A stretch of 64,000 nucleotides of DNA from assembly GCA_963783355.1 (NCBI GenBank), contig CAWANF010000002.1, forward strand, positions 382,050 through 446,049, written 5' to 3'. A program made the position numbers and the translations under genes. The DNA is from CAWANF01 sp963783355 (GTDB taxonomy: Bacteria > Bacteroidota > Rhodothermia > Balneolales > DATFMH01). The notes below the pieces were generated by a model. That model made no database searches, was not told where the DNA came from, and saw only the letters and a program-made list of their open reading frames with translations. Below, one piece after another: positions 1 to 7,641 of this stretch (positions are counted from its first letter, which is position 1; the number at the start of each line of letters is the position of its first letter).

Positions 1-931
1 CCGGCGGCCAGAAATAAAGGATTCCTGTATCGCGATCGAGGTAATATTCCCCGGGATCATCTAATTCATCCAGAATATTCAATGCCACATATTGCTGATA
101 CGGCATACCGCTTCCCAAACCGTAAATTGTGGCCGTTGCAAGGGTAATCTCATGCTTAACGGTATCAATATTTTTAACGTGAATAATGTCATCTGCATAC
201 CCCCACTTAAAAGTGCCCTGAAGCCAGACATCCTTCAATCCAGCCCACTTAGATTCTTCGGGATCCGTGTACATAAAAGTACCACCCCGATTTGAATAAT
301 CTCCATAACGAGGTATCGATCCAGGGTCGATCACTTTTCCTACTGCTATTTCCCCTAAATTCGGATAACGAGCAAGCTGCATAGGCCGGTTATTGAAAAA
401 TAACTCCAGCGGAGCCGCGACAACCGGACGGGAATGACCATACTGCTTGAGTTCACCATAGTTCGTAATCCCCAAATCTTTTAAATTCACCTGTAAAACA
501 TGCGTTTTTGCGTTGGTATCCAGATGTTTTAATATCTTTTCATCATGAACCGGTTTGAAAGCCGTCCATGGTATTTCCGGTCCGCCCATAATATGTACTT
601 TTTCACCCGGTACGGATCTATAAACTACCGGATTTTTCGAAGACCCAGAATCCAGGCTGTCGAGATGGAAAGTTTTGGTAAACCGATAGTCTCCCCCATT
701 CACCCAAACCGTGACGCCATAATCATGACCATTTCGTTTTAATATATTCCTGACGGCATCCCTGGCTTTTTCAAATGTTGCGAAAGGTTCTTCCTTCGTT
801 CCTGGCCAGGTATCGTTTCCGTTGTTTGCGATATAAAAATCATGTTGCGCCACGGCCGGTTGTATGCTGGATATAAACAACACAACGGTCATGAACAACA
901 TCAAAATCAATGATGTTCTTTTTGTATTCAT
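1..931 (-). CDS. Secreted right-handed parallel beta-helix protein (3' end cut by the window)
   Basis: An open frame runs from an ATG at 931 to the window edge without a stop, so the C-terminal part lies outside. The first 28 or so residues form a signal peptide (basic start, hydrophobic core, end at AVAQ). The mature protein begins with a segment typical of secreted beta-helix polysaccharide-active proteins: DFYIANNGNDTWPGT, then EPFATFEKARDAV, then a WVNGGDY strand. Later residues (VVYRSVPGEKVHIMGG, and EYYLDRDTGILYFWPP near the edge) are the usual coils seen before the helix in alpha-galactosidase-like or pectate-lyase-like proteins. The substrate cannot be named. The next gene is divergent, so this one has its own promoter within 932-1171. 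Confidence 0.85.
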   Translation of the reverse strand, partial: MNTKRTSLILMLFMTVVLFISSIQPAVAQHDFYIANNGNDTWPGTKEEPFATFEKARDAVRNILKRNGHDYGVTVWVNGGDYRFTKTFHLDSLDSGSSKNPVVYRSVPGEKVHIMGGPEIPWTAFKPVHDEKILKHLDTNAKTHVLQVNLKDLGITNYGELKQYGHSRPVVAAPLELFFNNRPMQLARYPNLGEIAVGKVIDPGSIPRYGDYSNRGGTFMYTDPEESKWAGLKDVWLQGTFKWGYADDIIHVKNIDTVKHEITLATATIYGLGSGMPYQQYVALNILDELDDPGEYYLDRDTGILYFWPP

Positions 932-1171
932 TGGATTCAATTAGATTTGTGACACGACTAATTGTCTGTTACCTAATATGTAAAAAGTTCCTGATAAAAG
1001 GTATGAACATTTTCGGTAATATATTGAAATAGCTCATTTTACCCTCCTATGGGTAGAAAACCTTTGGCTTCACACTATATTCTTAAATCAAAATATCTTG
1101 CGTAAATTGGTATCCAAATTGAAATTTTCAAGCAGACGAGCAACAAGAGTCCAAAATTCAAGAGAATTATT

Positions 1172-1579
1172 ATGAAGATTACGATAGACCGAATTGACGA
1201 TAACACGCATATGAAAGCAATAAATGAGGATGGCAATACCATCCATATTGATGGTGCACCGGAAAATTCACAAGGTGTACGACCAATGCAGCTTTTATTA
1301 ATGGCCGTTGGAAGTTGCAGTGCTATCGATGTTATCGGGATTTTAAAAAAACAAAAACAGCCTCTTGATGATATTAAAATTGAAGTTGAAGGCGAGCGGA
1401 AAAAAAACGGCACCTTTTCTCTATTCAAAAAAATTCATATTCATTACAAATTTTATGGCAACATAGATGAAAAAAAGGCGGAGCGTGCGATTAACCTTTC
1501 TTTAGATAAATATTGTTCGGTTTCAAAAACACTGGAGAAAACCGCCGAGATTTCACATAGTTTTTCTATTAATGTGTAA
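1172..1579 (+). CDS. OsmC/Ohr family peroxidase-like protein
   Basis: 135 residues, the normal length for the OsmC family. Both family cysteines are present, Cys49 in the VGSCSAIDV helix and Cys115 in KYCSVSKTL, as expected for thiol-dependent reduction of organic hydroperoxides. The central EVEGERKKN strand and the C-terminal run of alternating residues also fit. It resembles the YhfA-type branch, whose physiological role is less clear than that of Ohr, so peroxide detoxification is a family inference. It stands alone, divergent from the beta-helix gene and convergent with the multicopper oxidase gene. Confidence 0.88.
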   Translation: MKITIDRIDDNTHMKAINEDGNTIHIDGAPENSQGVRPMQLLLMAVGSCSAIDVIGILKKQKQPLDDIKIEVEGERKKNGTFSLFKKIHIHYKFYGNIDEKKAERAINLSLDKYCSVSKTLEKTAEISHSFSINV

Positions 1580-1596
1580 ATATTAGTCATAAAAAC

Positions 1597-1647
1597 AGGG
1601 CAACCAACTCAATAATCCATTCGCACAGAATCGGTTACCCTATAAGG
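1597..1647. terminator. Weak possible hairpin between convergent genes
   Basis: AGGGCAACC at 1597 can pair with GGTTACCCT near 1639-1647, with one mismatch and a loop of about 33 bases. A T-rich stretch follows on the plus strand. It lies between the OsmC and multicopper oxidase stops, where a bidirectional terminator is expected, but the long loop makes it doubtful. Confidence 0.25.
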
Positions 1648-1723
1648 TTTTAATTTTGATAGTTTAGTAAATATTCAGGTTGAATCTTTTTAACCAAACA
1701 AAACAGACTGATTTTTTCGCTTT

Positions 1724-4120
1724 TTATTTAATTAGGACCATTTTTCTATTCTGGATCAAATTTCCTGATTTAAGCTGATAGATATACACACCGCTGGTCA
1801 CTTTGGAACCAACCTCATTTGTAGCATCCCATCGAACAGAATGTTCACCGGAGGTATAATTATCATTAACGAGTGTTTTTACCAGTTGTCCCAGGACATT
1901 AAATATTCTCAACTCAACCTTACTGTCTGCCGGAATATTAAAATGGATTTCAGTAGTTGGGTTAAATGGATTTGGATAATTTTGATCTAACGAGAATTTT
2001 CCTGGTTTTTGATCTGCGGCCAGCATGACGGCACCATCCCTGGATTTAGCCAGAAGTCGCGATGGATTCGCTGTTACTTTATAAGGCCTCATCATCTCAT
2101 TGTCTTCATGATCTATAATATGGCAATGCCAGACATAACCCGGACCTTCACTTGGATCGAATGCAAACAACTGCTGGCTGGCGGGAGTTGATATTGGCAT
2201 ATCGGTTGGCGCCCACCTGACTACTACGGTTGTCACCTCGCCGGGATACATAATGAACGTATCTTTCCAACCCATTTCATTAACATTAGCCGGCTTAACA
2301 GGACCTTGCAGAAATGGTGTAACAGCAGGATTTCCGCCGACCGCTCCATCAGCGTTTGGTGTATTGTAACCATTTTGCGGCCCCATTCCGGGAACTGCCG
2401 TGTATATTTTGAGATATTTGTTTAGATTGAATTTTTGTCGGCTAACCAATTGAAACTGAACCAGGTGCAGGTGTATTGGATGAGCATCGGCTGTCAGGTT
2501 TATAATTTGCCACACTTCCGATGTTCCTTCTGTCGGTGTTTCGGTTACCCCTAATCCGGCAGCAGCTCCATTACCATCAAATGGTGTGTTATTAACCAAT
2601 ACTTCTAACGGGCCGCCCGGACCGATCACTTCATTAAGTGTTAACTGACGGGTCTTGGCCGGGGTGACATTTATTCCACCCGCAAAATTCGTCAGTTTGA
2701 CGAGAGGTGTCGTTCTCAATGCTGCAGGCAATAAGCTATTATCAGCACCTTGCAATTGTCCATTAACCACAAACTGCATAATGTGCCCAACCGTATTGCC
2801 GTTCGGAGGAGCTCCATTGGGATAAGGTGCATTTCCTGTATTTTTAAGATTCCATTCAGTATTCGGAACTCCTGTGAAATCTATAACAACATCGACGCGC
2901 TCGCCGGGACCAATTACAAGTTTATTTCCCAAATTATGATCGATGGCAACCGGGGCATCCAATAAACCACCATCAGTACCTATCTGGTAGATAACCGGCC
3001 CATTTTTGGCGCCACCACCTTGCCCCTGGAGATATAACTCATAAAAACGGGCATTAGAACCATTGAGTATATGGAAACGATATTTTCTCGGTGCCACACT
3101 TAAATATGGCCATGTCTTACCATTTACGGTAATGATATCACCAACGAACTCAGGTGACCAGTATGGATGATCCGCCTGGTTGGGAGGTAATATCGGGAAA
3201 TACAATTGGCCATTGGTATCAAACATGCGATCCTGAATCACAACTTCTATATCAGGACGATATGCCGCCCCACTGGGATTTCCGGTTACACGATCAATCT
3301 CCTGGACCATATTATCACCGGACCATCCGGGAAGATGAAGTGCATCTTCGGCATCATCTTTAAGGAAATAAAATCCGGCTAAACCGGCATAGACATTAAG
3401 CCGGGTCGCCCCCATCACATGATCATGAAACCAGAGTGTTGCACCTTCCTGTGTATTTACATACTGATAATTGTTGGTGTTTATTCCATTTTGCCATGAA
3501 GGGCCGACTTTTTGATTCCCGGGTGTGTACCAGGCATCGGGACCGCCATCGTATAATGATGAAACTTCCGCTCCATGTAAATGGACAACCGTAGGCGGTG
3601 CTCCGTTATAAACAGACATAGATCTACCCATTCCATTCGGGTCTGCCCAGCGCAGAGTTTGATCTACTGTCAGGCCTACATTAGCATAGGTTTCACCATA
3701 CAAATCATTTTCGTAAGTCACCTGCAAGGGAACTCCTCGTTTCGCTACAATGGTGTGTGCCGGCCACAACGGGCCATATGTGTTCGTTCCGTCCAGAATT
3801 TGATATGCCCACACTTTTGTGAGCCCGACTCCAGGGGTTATCCCTATTGTGCCACCGTTCAGTACGGTACCTGTGGAAAGCGCTACCTGTTGATGTGGCA
3901 ACATTTTTACGGTAATTGGTGTGCCTGTTGTAGCATCTACACGTGCGCCGGGATAGGCAAAATGTGGCAGCGGATCCACAAACTGTGGTACACTTTTGGG
4001 ATTTAGGGCAACCTGGTTTGAACCGGGCACTTGCGCTTTCAGCCAATTAACAGATAGCAGAATAAGACTGCATGTAAATGCAAATACAGATATATTTCTC
4101 TTGTGAATGTTCGTTTTCAT
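1724..4120 (-). CDS. Secreted multicopper oxidase with type IX secretion sorting domain
   Basis: Copper-dependent oxidase of the CotA/bilirubin-oxidase type, 798 residues from the chosen start. All four copper-ligand blocks are visible: HLHG at about 180, FHDH at 231-234, HPIHLH at 547-552 and WHCHIIDHEDNEMM at 664-677, giving a type 1 plus trinuclear copper centre. A signal peptide covers about the first 30 residues. The last ~90 residues are a C-terminal sorting domain starting at NYPNPFNPTTEI and ending KMVLIK, so export by type IX secretion and surface attachment or release is expected. The start is the ATG at 4120 because AGGAGG sits five bases upstream (4126-4131); an upstream in-frame ATG at 4150 lacks this. 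The substrate is unknown; phenols, metals or bilirubin-like molecules are family possibilities. Confidence 0.93.
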   Translation of the reverse strand: MKTNIHKRNISVFAFTCSLILLSVNWLKAQVPGSNQVALNPKSVPQFVDPLPHFAYPGARVDATTGTPITVKMLPHQQVALSTGTVLNGGTIGITPGVGLTKVWAYQILDGTNTYGPLWPAHTIVAKRGVPLQVTYENDLYGETYANVGLTVDQTLRWADPNGMGRSMSVYNGAPPTVVHLHGAEVSSLYDGGPDAWYTPGNQKVGPSWQNGINTNNYQYVNTQEGATLWFHDHVMGATRLNVYAGLAGFYFLKDDAEDALHLPGWSGDNMVQEIDRVTGNPSGAAYRPDIEVVIQDRMFDTNGQLYFPILPPNQADHPYWSPEFVGDIITVNGKTWPYLSVAPRKYRFHILNGSNARFYELYLQGQGGGAKNGPVIYQIGTDGGLLDAPVAIDHNLGNKLVIGPGERVDVVIDFTGVPNTEWNLKNTGNAPYPNGAPPNGNTVGHIMQFVVNGQLQGADNSLLPAALRTTPLVKLTNFAGGINVTPAKTRQLTLNEVIGPGGPLEVLVNNTPFDGNGAAAGLGVTETPTEGTSEVWQIINLTADAHPIHLHLVQFQLVSRQKFNLNKYLKIYTAVPGMGPQNGYNTPNADGAVGGNPAVTPFLQGPVKPANVNEMGWKDTFIMYPGEVTTVVVRWAPTDMPISTPASQQLFAFDPSEGPGYVWHCHIIDHEDNEMMRPYKVTANPSRLLAKSRDGAVMLAADQKPGKFSLDQNYPNPFNPTTEIHFNIPADSKVELRIFNVLGQLVKTLVNDNYTSGEHSVRWDATNEVGSKVTSGVYIYQLKSGNLIQNRKMVLIK

Positions 4121-4792
4121 CGTATCCTCCTGTTTAAAATAATCCTCCATAATTATTTTTTTACCCAGGCAAATGCATGGTATTTAAAGCGGGATTTAAT
4201 GGATATTCATTGGCATACCTCCTTTATGAATGGTTATCAGACATACTCTTCCCCATTGAATTCTGACACGAATCAAAAATTGCTGGAATGTATAAGAATG
4301 AAATGAACAGACTGGTACTAATGAGCTCTCTTTATGAATGTAAAACTCAAAAACACTAGACTCATGTTATTTCATGTGAAATGAGTTCTGCGAAAACCGC
4401 TATAGTCATCAGTATATGTTACTATTAACTCATAACAGAGTTTCCTGATTTAAAATGAGACCAGAAGGTGCTACGCTTACTCGATCAGGTTTTAGAAATG
4501 ATTTAAGTAAAGAATAATTTTGTGATACTTATATTCCTTTACTCATTTTCGTGGTTGAAATGTTACTACTCATCAAGATTACATCTCATCATAACTATCA
4601 TTGACTTTCAAGATGTATAGTCAAGATTTCCATTCTCAAGTAATGCAACTAAACACATCCTCCAATACAGAGACCTCATTATTTGATACGAAATGAGCGC
4701 TCTGTGTATAATGTAAAACATAAATAATATACTTATGTTTAATTTTTTCATATACTTATGTAGCTAGTGATTGGAAATATTTTTTAACTGTT
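4121..4792. other. Long AT-rich intergenic region with two dyad sites
   Basis: About 670 bases without a credible gene, upstream of the multicopper oxidase gene. Two similar imperfect palindromes occur at 4360-4386 (ACTCAT...ATGAGT around TTTCATGTGAAA) and 4675-4697 (CTCATT...AATGAG). An imperfect direct repeat (AATGAGC...CTCT...AATGTAAAAC) lies at about 4319-4346 and 4692-4718. These could be operator sites for the oxidase or unrelated AT-rich structures. Nothing else is recognisable. Confidence 0.4.
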
Positions 4793-4814
4793 TTTCGGGA
4801 TAACAGCCGCATGC

Positions 4815-5069
4815 TCACAGCTCGATCTCACCGCTGATCACCCGTTCGGTCATTGTTCGGCTTTTCCAGCGTTTCAATTTCTGTTCAGCAGCCAACGCCT
4901 CCTTTTTGGTTTCGTATCCTTTCTTCCAGACCAGCTTCCAGGGACGGTACCGGCTGGTGAATCCCGTCTCTTTGGTATTGTGATATTCCAGACGGTTTTC
5001 CGGATTCTGTGACATTCCCCGATAATATCTATCTCCGCTTTCCGAATACAGGATGTAGACGTAGTACAT
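4815..5069 (-). CDS. Small GIY-YIG nuclease, copy 1
   Basis: 84 residues forming a stand-alone GIY-YIG domain of the UvrC/YhbQ-like type. The first motif is YYVYILYS (1-8) and the second is YYRG (15-18), so the usual YIG reads YRG. Arg26 and His30 in NRLEYH and Glu62 in AAEQKLKRWK fit the catalytic arginine and metal-binding glutamate. The ATG at 5069 is preferred over an in-frame GTG 12 bases upstream because GGAGG lies five bases before it and overlaps that GTG. A terminator hairpin ends only about 30 bases upstream, so expression may depend on readthrough from the tRNA. The stop codon abuts the tRNA-like fragment. The target is unknown. Confidence 0.88.
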   Translation of the reverse strand: MYYVYILYSESGDRYYRGMSQNPENRLEYHNTKETGFTSRYRPWKLVWKKGYETKKEALAAEQKLKRWKSRTMTERVISGEIEL

Positions 5070-5099
5070 GAAATCCTCCACTCACTTCCCTAAATAAAA

Positions 5100-5131
5100 A
5101 AAGGACGGCAACAATTTCGTTACTGTCCTTT
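5100..5131 (-). terminator. Intrinsic terminator, repeat copy 1
   Basis: On the minus strand AAAGGAC pairs with GTCCTTT around an 18-base loop and is followed by a run of T. It precedes, rather than follows, the GIY-YIG gene of this unit. Confidence 0.7.
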
Positions 5132-5135
5132 AATT

Positions 5136-5203
5136 TGGCCCCCGACAGCGGTCGGGGCTCGAACCTACATCCCGAACGCTTTCGGGATAACAGCCGCATG
5201 CTC
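5136..5203 (-). pseudogene. tRNA-Asn 3' fragment interrupted by two hairpins (unit 1/2 junction)
   Basis: Minus-strand order: GAGCATGCGGCTGTTA (shared with tRNA-Asn, anticodon GTT included), an 18-base palindrome containing CCCGA-N6-TCGGG (core 5171-5186), TGTAGGTTCGAG (tRNA T-arm), a second palindrome (core 5141-5156), then GCCA. The palindromes stand where the genuine gene has the 3' anticodon stem with variable loop, and the T-stem with acceptor 3' strand. The 5' half of the tRNA is missing, so this cannot be a functional tRNA. Confidence 0.8.
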
Positions 5204-5456
5204 ACAGCTCGATCTCACCGCTGATCACCCGTTCGGTCATTGTTCGGCTTTTCCAGCGTTTCAATTTCTGTTCAGCAGCCAACGCCTCCTTTTTGGTTTC
5301 GTATCCTTTCTTCCAGACCAGCTTCCAGGGACGGTACCGGCTGGTGAATCCCGTCTCTTTGGTATTGTGATATTCCAGACGGTTTTCCGGATTCTGTGAC
5401 ATTCCCCGATAATATCTATCTCCGCTTTCCGAATACAGGATGTAGACGTAGTACAT
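5202..5456 (-). CDS. Small GIY-YIG nuclease, copy 2
   Basis: Encodes the same 84 residues as the first copy, 387 bp away, with the same start signals (GGAGG, five-base spacer, ATG) and the same upstream terminator. Its TGA stop overlaps the GAGCATGCGG junction where tRNA-Asn sequence begins. Conservation of an intact frame in all copies suggests either selection on the protein or very recent duplication. Confidence 0.88.
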   Translation of the reverse strand: MYYVYILYSESGDRYYRGMSQNPENRLEYHNTKETGFTSRYRPWKLVWKKGYETKKEALAAEQKLKRWKSRTMTERVISGEIEL

Positions 5457-5486
5457 GAAATCCTCCACTCACTTCCCTAAATAAAA

Positions 5487-5518
5487 AAAGGACGGCAACA
5501 ATTTCGTTACTGTCCTTT
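5487..5518 (-). terminator. Intrinsic terminator, repeat copy 2
   Basis: The same AAAGGAC/GTCCTTT stem and T run as in the other units, placed between a tRNA-like fragment and the next nuclease gene. Confidence 0.7.
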
Positions 5519-5522
5519 AATT

Positions 5523-5590
5523 TGGCCCCCGACAGCGGTCGGGGCTCGAACCTACATCCCGAACGCTTTCGGGATAACAGCCGCATGCTC
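5523..5590 (-). pseudogene. tRNA-Asn 3' fragment interrupted by two hairpins (unit 2/3 junction)
   Basis: Identical to the fragment one repeat period away: tRNA anticodon-arm sequence, palindrome (core 5558-5573), T-arm sequence, palindrome (core 5528-5543), GCCA. A shortened third version, keeping only the palindrome's TTTCGGGA arm and the anticodon part, ends the array at 4793-4816. Confidence 0.8.
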
Positions 5591-5843
5591 ACAGCTCGAT
5601 CTCACCGCTGATCACCCGTTCGGTCATTGTTCGGCTTTTCCAGCGTTTCAATTTCTGTTCAGCAGTCAACGCCTCCTTTTTGGTTTCGTATCCTTTCTTC
5701 CAGACCAGCTTCCAGGGACGGTACCGGCTGGTGAATCCCGTCTCTTTGGTATTGTGATATTCCAGACGGTTTTCCGGATTCTGTGACATTCCCCGATAAT
5801 ATCTATCTCCGCTTTCCGAATACAGGATGTAGACGTAGTACAT
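5589..5843 (-). CDS. Small GIY-YIG nuclease, copy 3 (next to tRNA-Asn)
   Basis: Same as the other two copies except Ala60 to Thr, two residues before the putative catalytic Glu62. This is the unit directly downstream of the intact tRNA-Asn gene: tRNA, terminator hairpin, ribosome binding site, nuclease. It may be the founder copy or the one nearest the active promoter. Confidence 0.88.
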   Translation of the reverse strand: MYYVYILYSESGDRYYRGMSQNPENRLEYHNTKETGFTSRYRPWKLVWKKGYETKKEALTAEQKLKRWKSRTMTERVISGEIEL

Positions 5844-5873
5844 GAAATCCTCCACTCACTTCCCTAAATAAAA

Positions 5874-5905
5874 AAAGGACGGCAACAATTTCGTTACTGT
5901 CCTTT
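5874..5905 (-). terminator. Intrinsic terminator of tRNA-Asn, repeat copy 3
   Basis: Lies five bases after the CCA end of the genuine tRNA-Asn gene, where a tRNA terminator is expected. This suggests the repeated unit was built from the tRNA's own downstream region. Confidence 0.78.
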
Positions 5906-5909
5906 AATT

Positions 5910-5984
5910 TGGCTCCCCGGGTAGGACTCGAACCTACAACCCTGCGGTTAACAGCCGCATGCTCTGCCATTGAGCTACCGAGGA
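5910..5984 (-). tRNA. tRNA-Asn (GTT)
   Basis: 75 bases with CCA encoded. Acceptor TCCTCGG pairs with CCGGGGA (one T-G pair), D arm GCTC/GAGC, anticodon stem TGCGG/CCGCA around CTGTTAA giving anticodon GTT, T stem GTAGG/CCTAC around TTCGAGT. All stems are intact. It is followed by a terminator and the GIY-YIG array, and a decayed relative lies about 50 bases upstream of its 5' end. Confidence 0.95.
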
Positions 5985-6032
5985 ATGGCTTTCTTTAAAA
6001 AAGTTCAATAAATCAATTTTCACCAAACCCCA

Positions 6033-6100
6033 AACCTACATCCCGAACGCTTTCGGGATAACAGCTACTCCCGACCTCTGTCGGGTTGAGCTACCGAGGA
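6033..6100 (-). pseudogene. Second tRNA-Asn remnant with two hairpins in other positions
   Basis: Minus strand: the tRNA-Asn 5' end TCCTCGGTAGCTCA, then a palindrome replacing the D loop and D-stem 3' strand (core 6070-6085), then GCTGTTA with the anticodon, then the same palindrome as in the repeat units (core 6042-6057), then TGTAGGTT, after which similarity stops. The five bases before the 5' end (CCATT) also match the genuine tRNA flank, so this derives from a duplicated tRNA-Asn gene. Confidence 0.75.
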
Positions 6101-6187
6101 ATGGTATTCTTATCATCAATTAATTCAAATGACGGATGCAAATATAATGAGTATACCTGACCTTTGTCAAACAAAATTTTAAAGAAA

Positions 6188-6919
6188 TTAATAAAATACT
6201 TTTTCAAGTATCAACGCATGAGCTGGTGCCGTCACTCCAACTTGTTCCCTGTCGGGAGTATTTAGCAAATATTTCAGTGATTCGATATCCCTTTTTCCCA
6301 GACCTATTTCAACAATGGTACCTACCAGACTACGAACCATATGATGCAGAAAACGATTAGCTTTAATCCGAAATATGAGAATAGTGTCCTCAATTGATAG
6401 CAAATCAGCTTTGTGAACATCGCATTTTGTATGATTGACATCCGGATTATACCGACAAAAACTGCTGAAATCACTCACTCCATAAATTTCATCGATACTT
6501 TCCTTCATCAACTCAACATCGAAGTCATAAAACTGTTCCCATGCATAACTACGGAGTAACGGTGAAGGCCGGGTTATGATTTGATAACGATATTGACGTG
6601 CCACAGCATCGAAACGGGCATGGAAATCATCATCAGCTTCTTCGAGCTTCCATACAGCGATATCACGTGGCAGCACTCCATATAGACTCTTTAGTAACTG
6701 TCTTGTATCCAAGGCATCATCAAAATCAAAATGAGCGACCTGATCCTCGGCATGAACTCCGCTATCGGTACGTCCGGCTGCAACAATGGGGACTTTCACC
6801 CGAAGTATCTGTTCCAAGGCGGCCTCGATGGCATCCTGAACCGTCGATTCGTTCGGTTGGGTCTGCCAACCAGAGTAACTCGTTCCGTCGTATTCAATAT
6901 GAATCTTGTACCGGGACAT
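6188..6919 (-). CDS. truA: tRNA pseudouridine(38-40) synthase TruA
   Basis: 243 residues, standard for TruA, which converts uridines 38-40 in the tRNA anticodon stem. The catalytic aspartate is Asp52 in AAGRTDSGVHA; the N-terminal IEYDGTSYSGWQ and the C-terminal RFLHHMVR and VGVTAPAHAL blocks are all present. It ends the ccmC-to-truA gene run, 10 bases after the DUF5683-like gene, and its 3' side faces the tRNA-Asn region. Confidence 0.97.
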   Translation of the reverse strand: MSRYKIHIEYDGTSYSGWQTQPNESTVQDAIEAALEQILRVKVPIVAAGRTDSGVHAEDQVAHFDFDDALDTRQLLKSLYGVLPRDIAVWKLEEADDDFHARFDAVARQYRYQIITRPSPLLRSYAWEQFYDFDVELMKESIDEIYGVSDFSSFCRYNPDVNHTKCDVHKADLLSIEDTILIFRIKANRFLHHMVRSLVGTIVEIGLGKRDIESLKYLLNTPDREQVGVTAPAHALILEKVFY

Positions 6920-6929
6920 ATTCAGGCTT

Positions 6930-7616
6930 TCAAAATGGGATGGTTATATTTGCCTGAACACCATTGGTCCCGAATTGAGATGGAATCGTAAAGGCAACCG
7001 TTGGTAAATTTCTATCGGCCTTACGAGCTCTTAAATAGGCGCTGATACCGCTAACTAACCTATTGGCGACCATAAGGGTTATCAAAGTCGGTAACTGTTG
7101 CTTAGTACGGTCGTACTTGTCTTTCATTTCCAGGTAATGAAGCCGATCCTGATTCGATTGCCAGCTCCAATAATAATCCGGCGTTTCGGAATAAATCTGA
7201 TTCCAGTTCCTGGACCGTTCCATATAATCATTGTACTGCGTACGAGAATCGTAATTGGCTACATTTAACTGAAATTCACGGCTTTTATTTCGTATATCCG
7301 TTCCCGAATAGGTTGCAGCGTAGGTGAGCATATCGTTCTGCAAATGATTCGTGTATGAATGAAGGCTCAAATAGGATATGATCAAAACAGCATCGGCTGC
7401 CAGATGAAATTTTCCTCTCGTCCAGTTGTTTTTATTCACATAGTAATGCCCCCATCCCGGAATGATCATCGAACGCAAAAAAGCCATGCCCGGTTTGGGC
7501 CTCCGTACTGTTTCCGAAATATCAGGAGACATGCTGCCCTGGGCACACAAATTTTCTACTGTTACAATCGTAAGAGTTAATATGATGAATAATATTATTC
7601 TGCTTTTAGACCTCAT
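6930..7616 (-). CDS. DUF5683-like membrane-associated protein
   Basis: 228 residues with a signal peptide ending near LCAQ. The diagnostic stretch is PGMAFLRSMIIPGWGHYY (about 42-59), the 'PGxGHxY' motif of DUF5683-type proteins in FCB bacteria. Hydrophobic segments follow at about 75-90 and 185-200. The function of the family is unknown. It lies between ccmF and truA with short gaps (25 and 10 bases), so it is probably co-transcribed with them. Confidence 0.65.
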   Translation of the reverse strand: MRSKSRIILFIILTLTIVTVENLCAQGSMSPDISETVRRPKPGMAFLRSMIIPGWGHYYVNKNNWTRGKFHLAADAVLIISYLSLHSYTNHLQNDMLTYAATYSGTDIRNKSREFQLNVANYDSRTQYNDYMERSRNWNQIYSETPDYYWSWQSNQDRLHYLEMKDKYDRTKQQLPTLITLMVANRLVSGISAYLRARKADRNLPTVAFTIPSQFGTNGVQANITIPF

Positions 7617-7641
7617 CTCATGATGTTATCAGCAGAGATTT

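Larger units (their letters stand above)
4793..5912 (-). repeat. Three tandem copies of a 387-bp unit carrying a GIY-YIG gene and a tRNA-Asn fragment
   Basis: The period is exactly 387 bp. Copies lie at 4793-5179, 5180-5566 and 5567-5912, the last running into the genuine tRNA-Asn gene. The copies look identical apart from one base I can find (C at 4892 and 5279, T at 5666). Read on the minus strand, each unit contains a terminator hairpin, a ribosome binding site, a GIY-YIG gene, and then a tRNA-Asn 3' fragment with two hairpins in it. Near identity implies very recent amplification, ongoing gene conversion, or an assembly artefact. Confidence 0.95.

Noticed and set aside
3581..4006. 141-codon frame opposite the multicopper oxidase
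   Set aside because: Antisense to well-conserved copper-oxidase sequence; no domain seen.
4793..5912. Tandem repeats as a CRISPR array
   Set aside because: The repeats are 387 bp, carry a protein-coding gene, and have no unique spacers; no cas genes are present.
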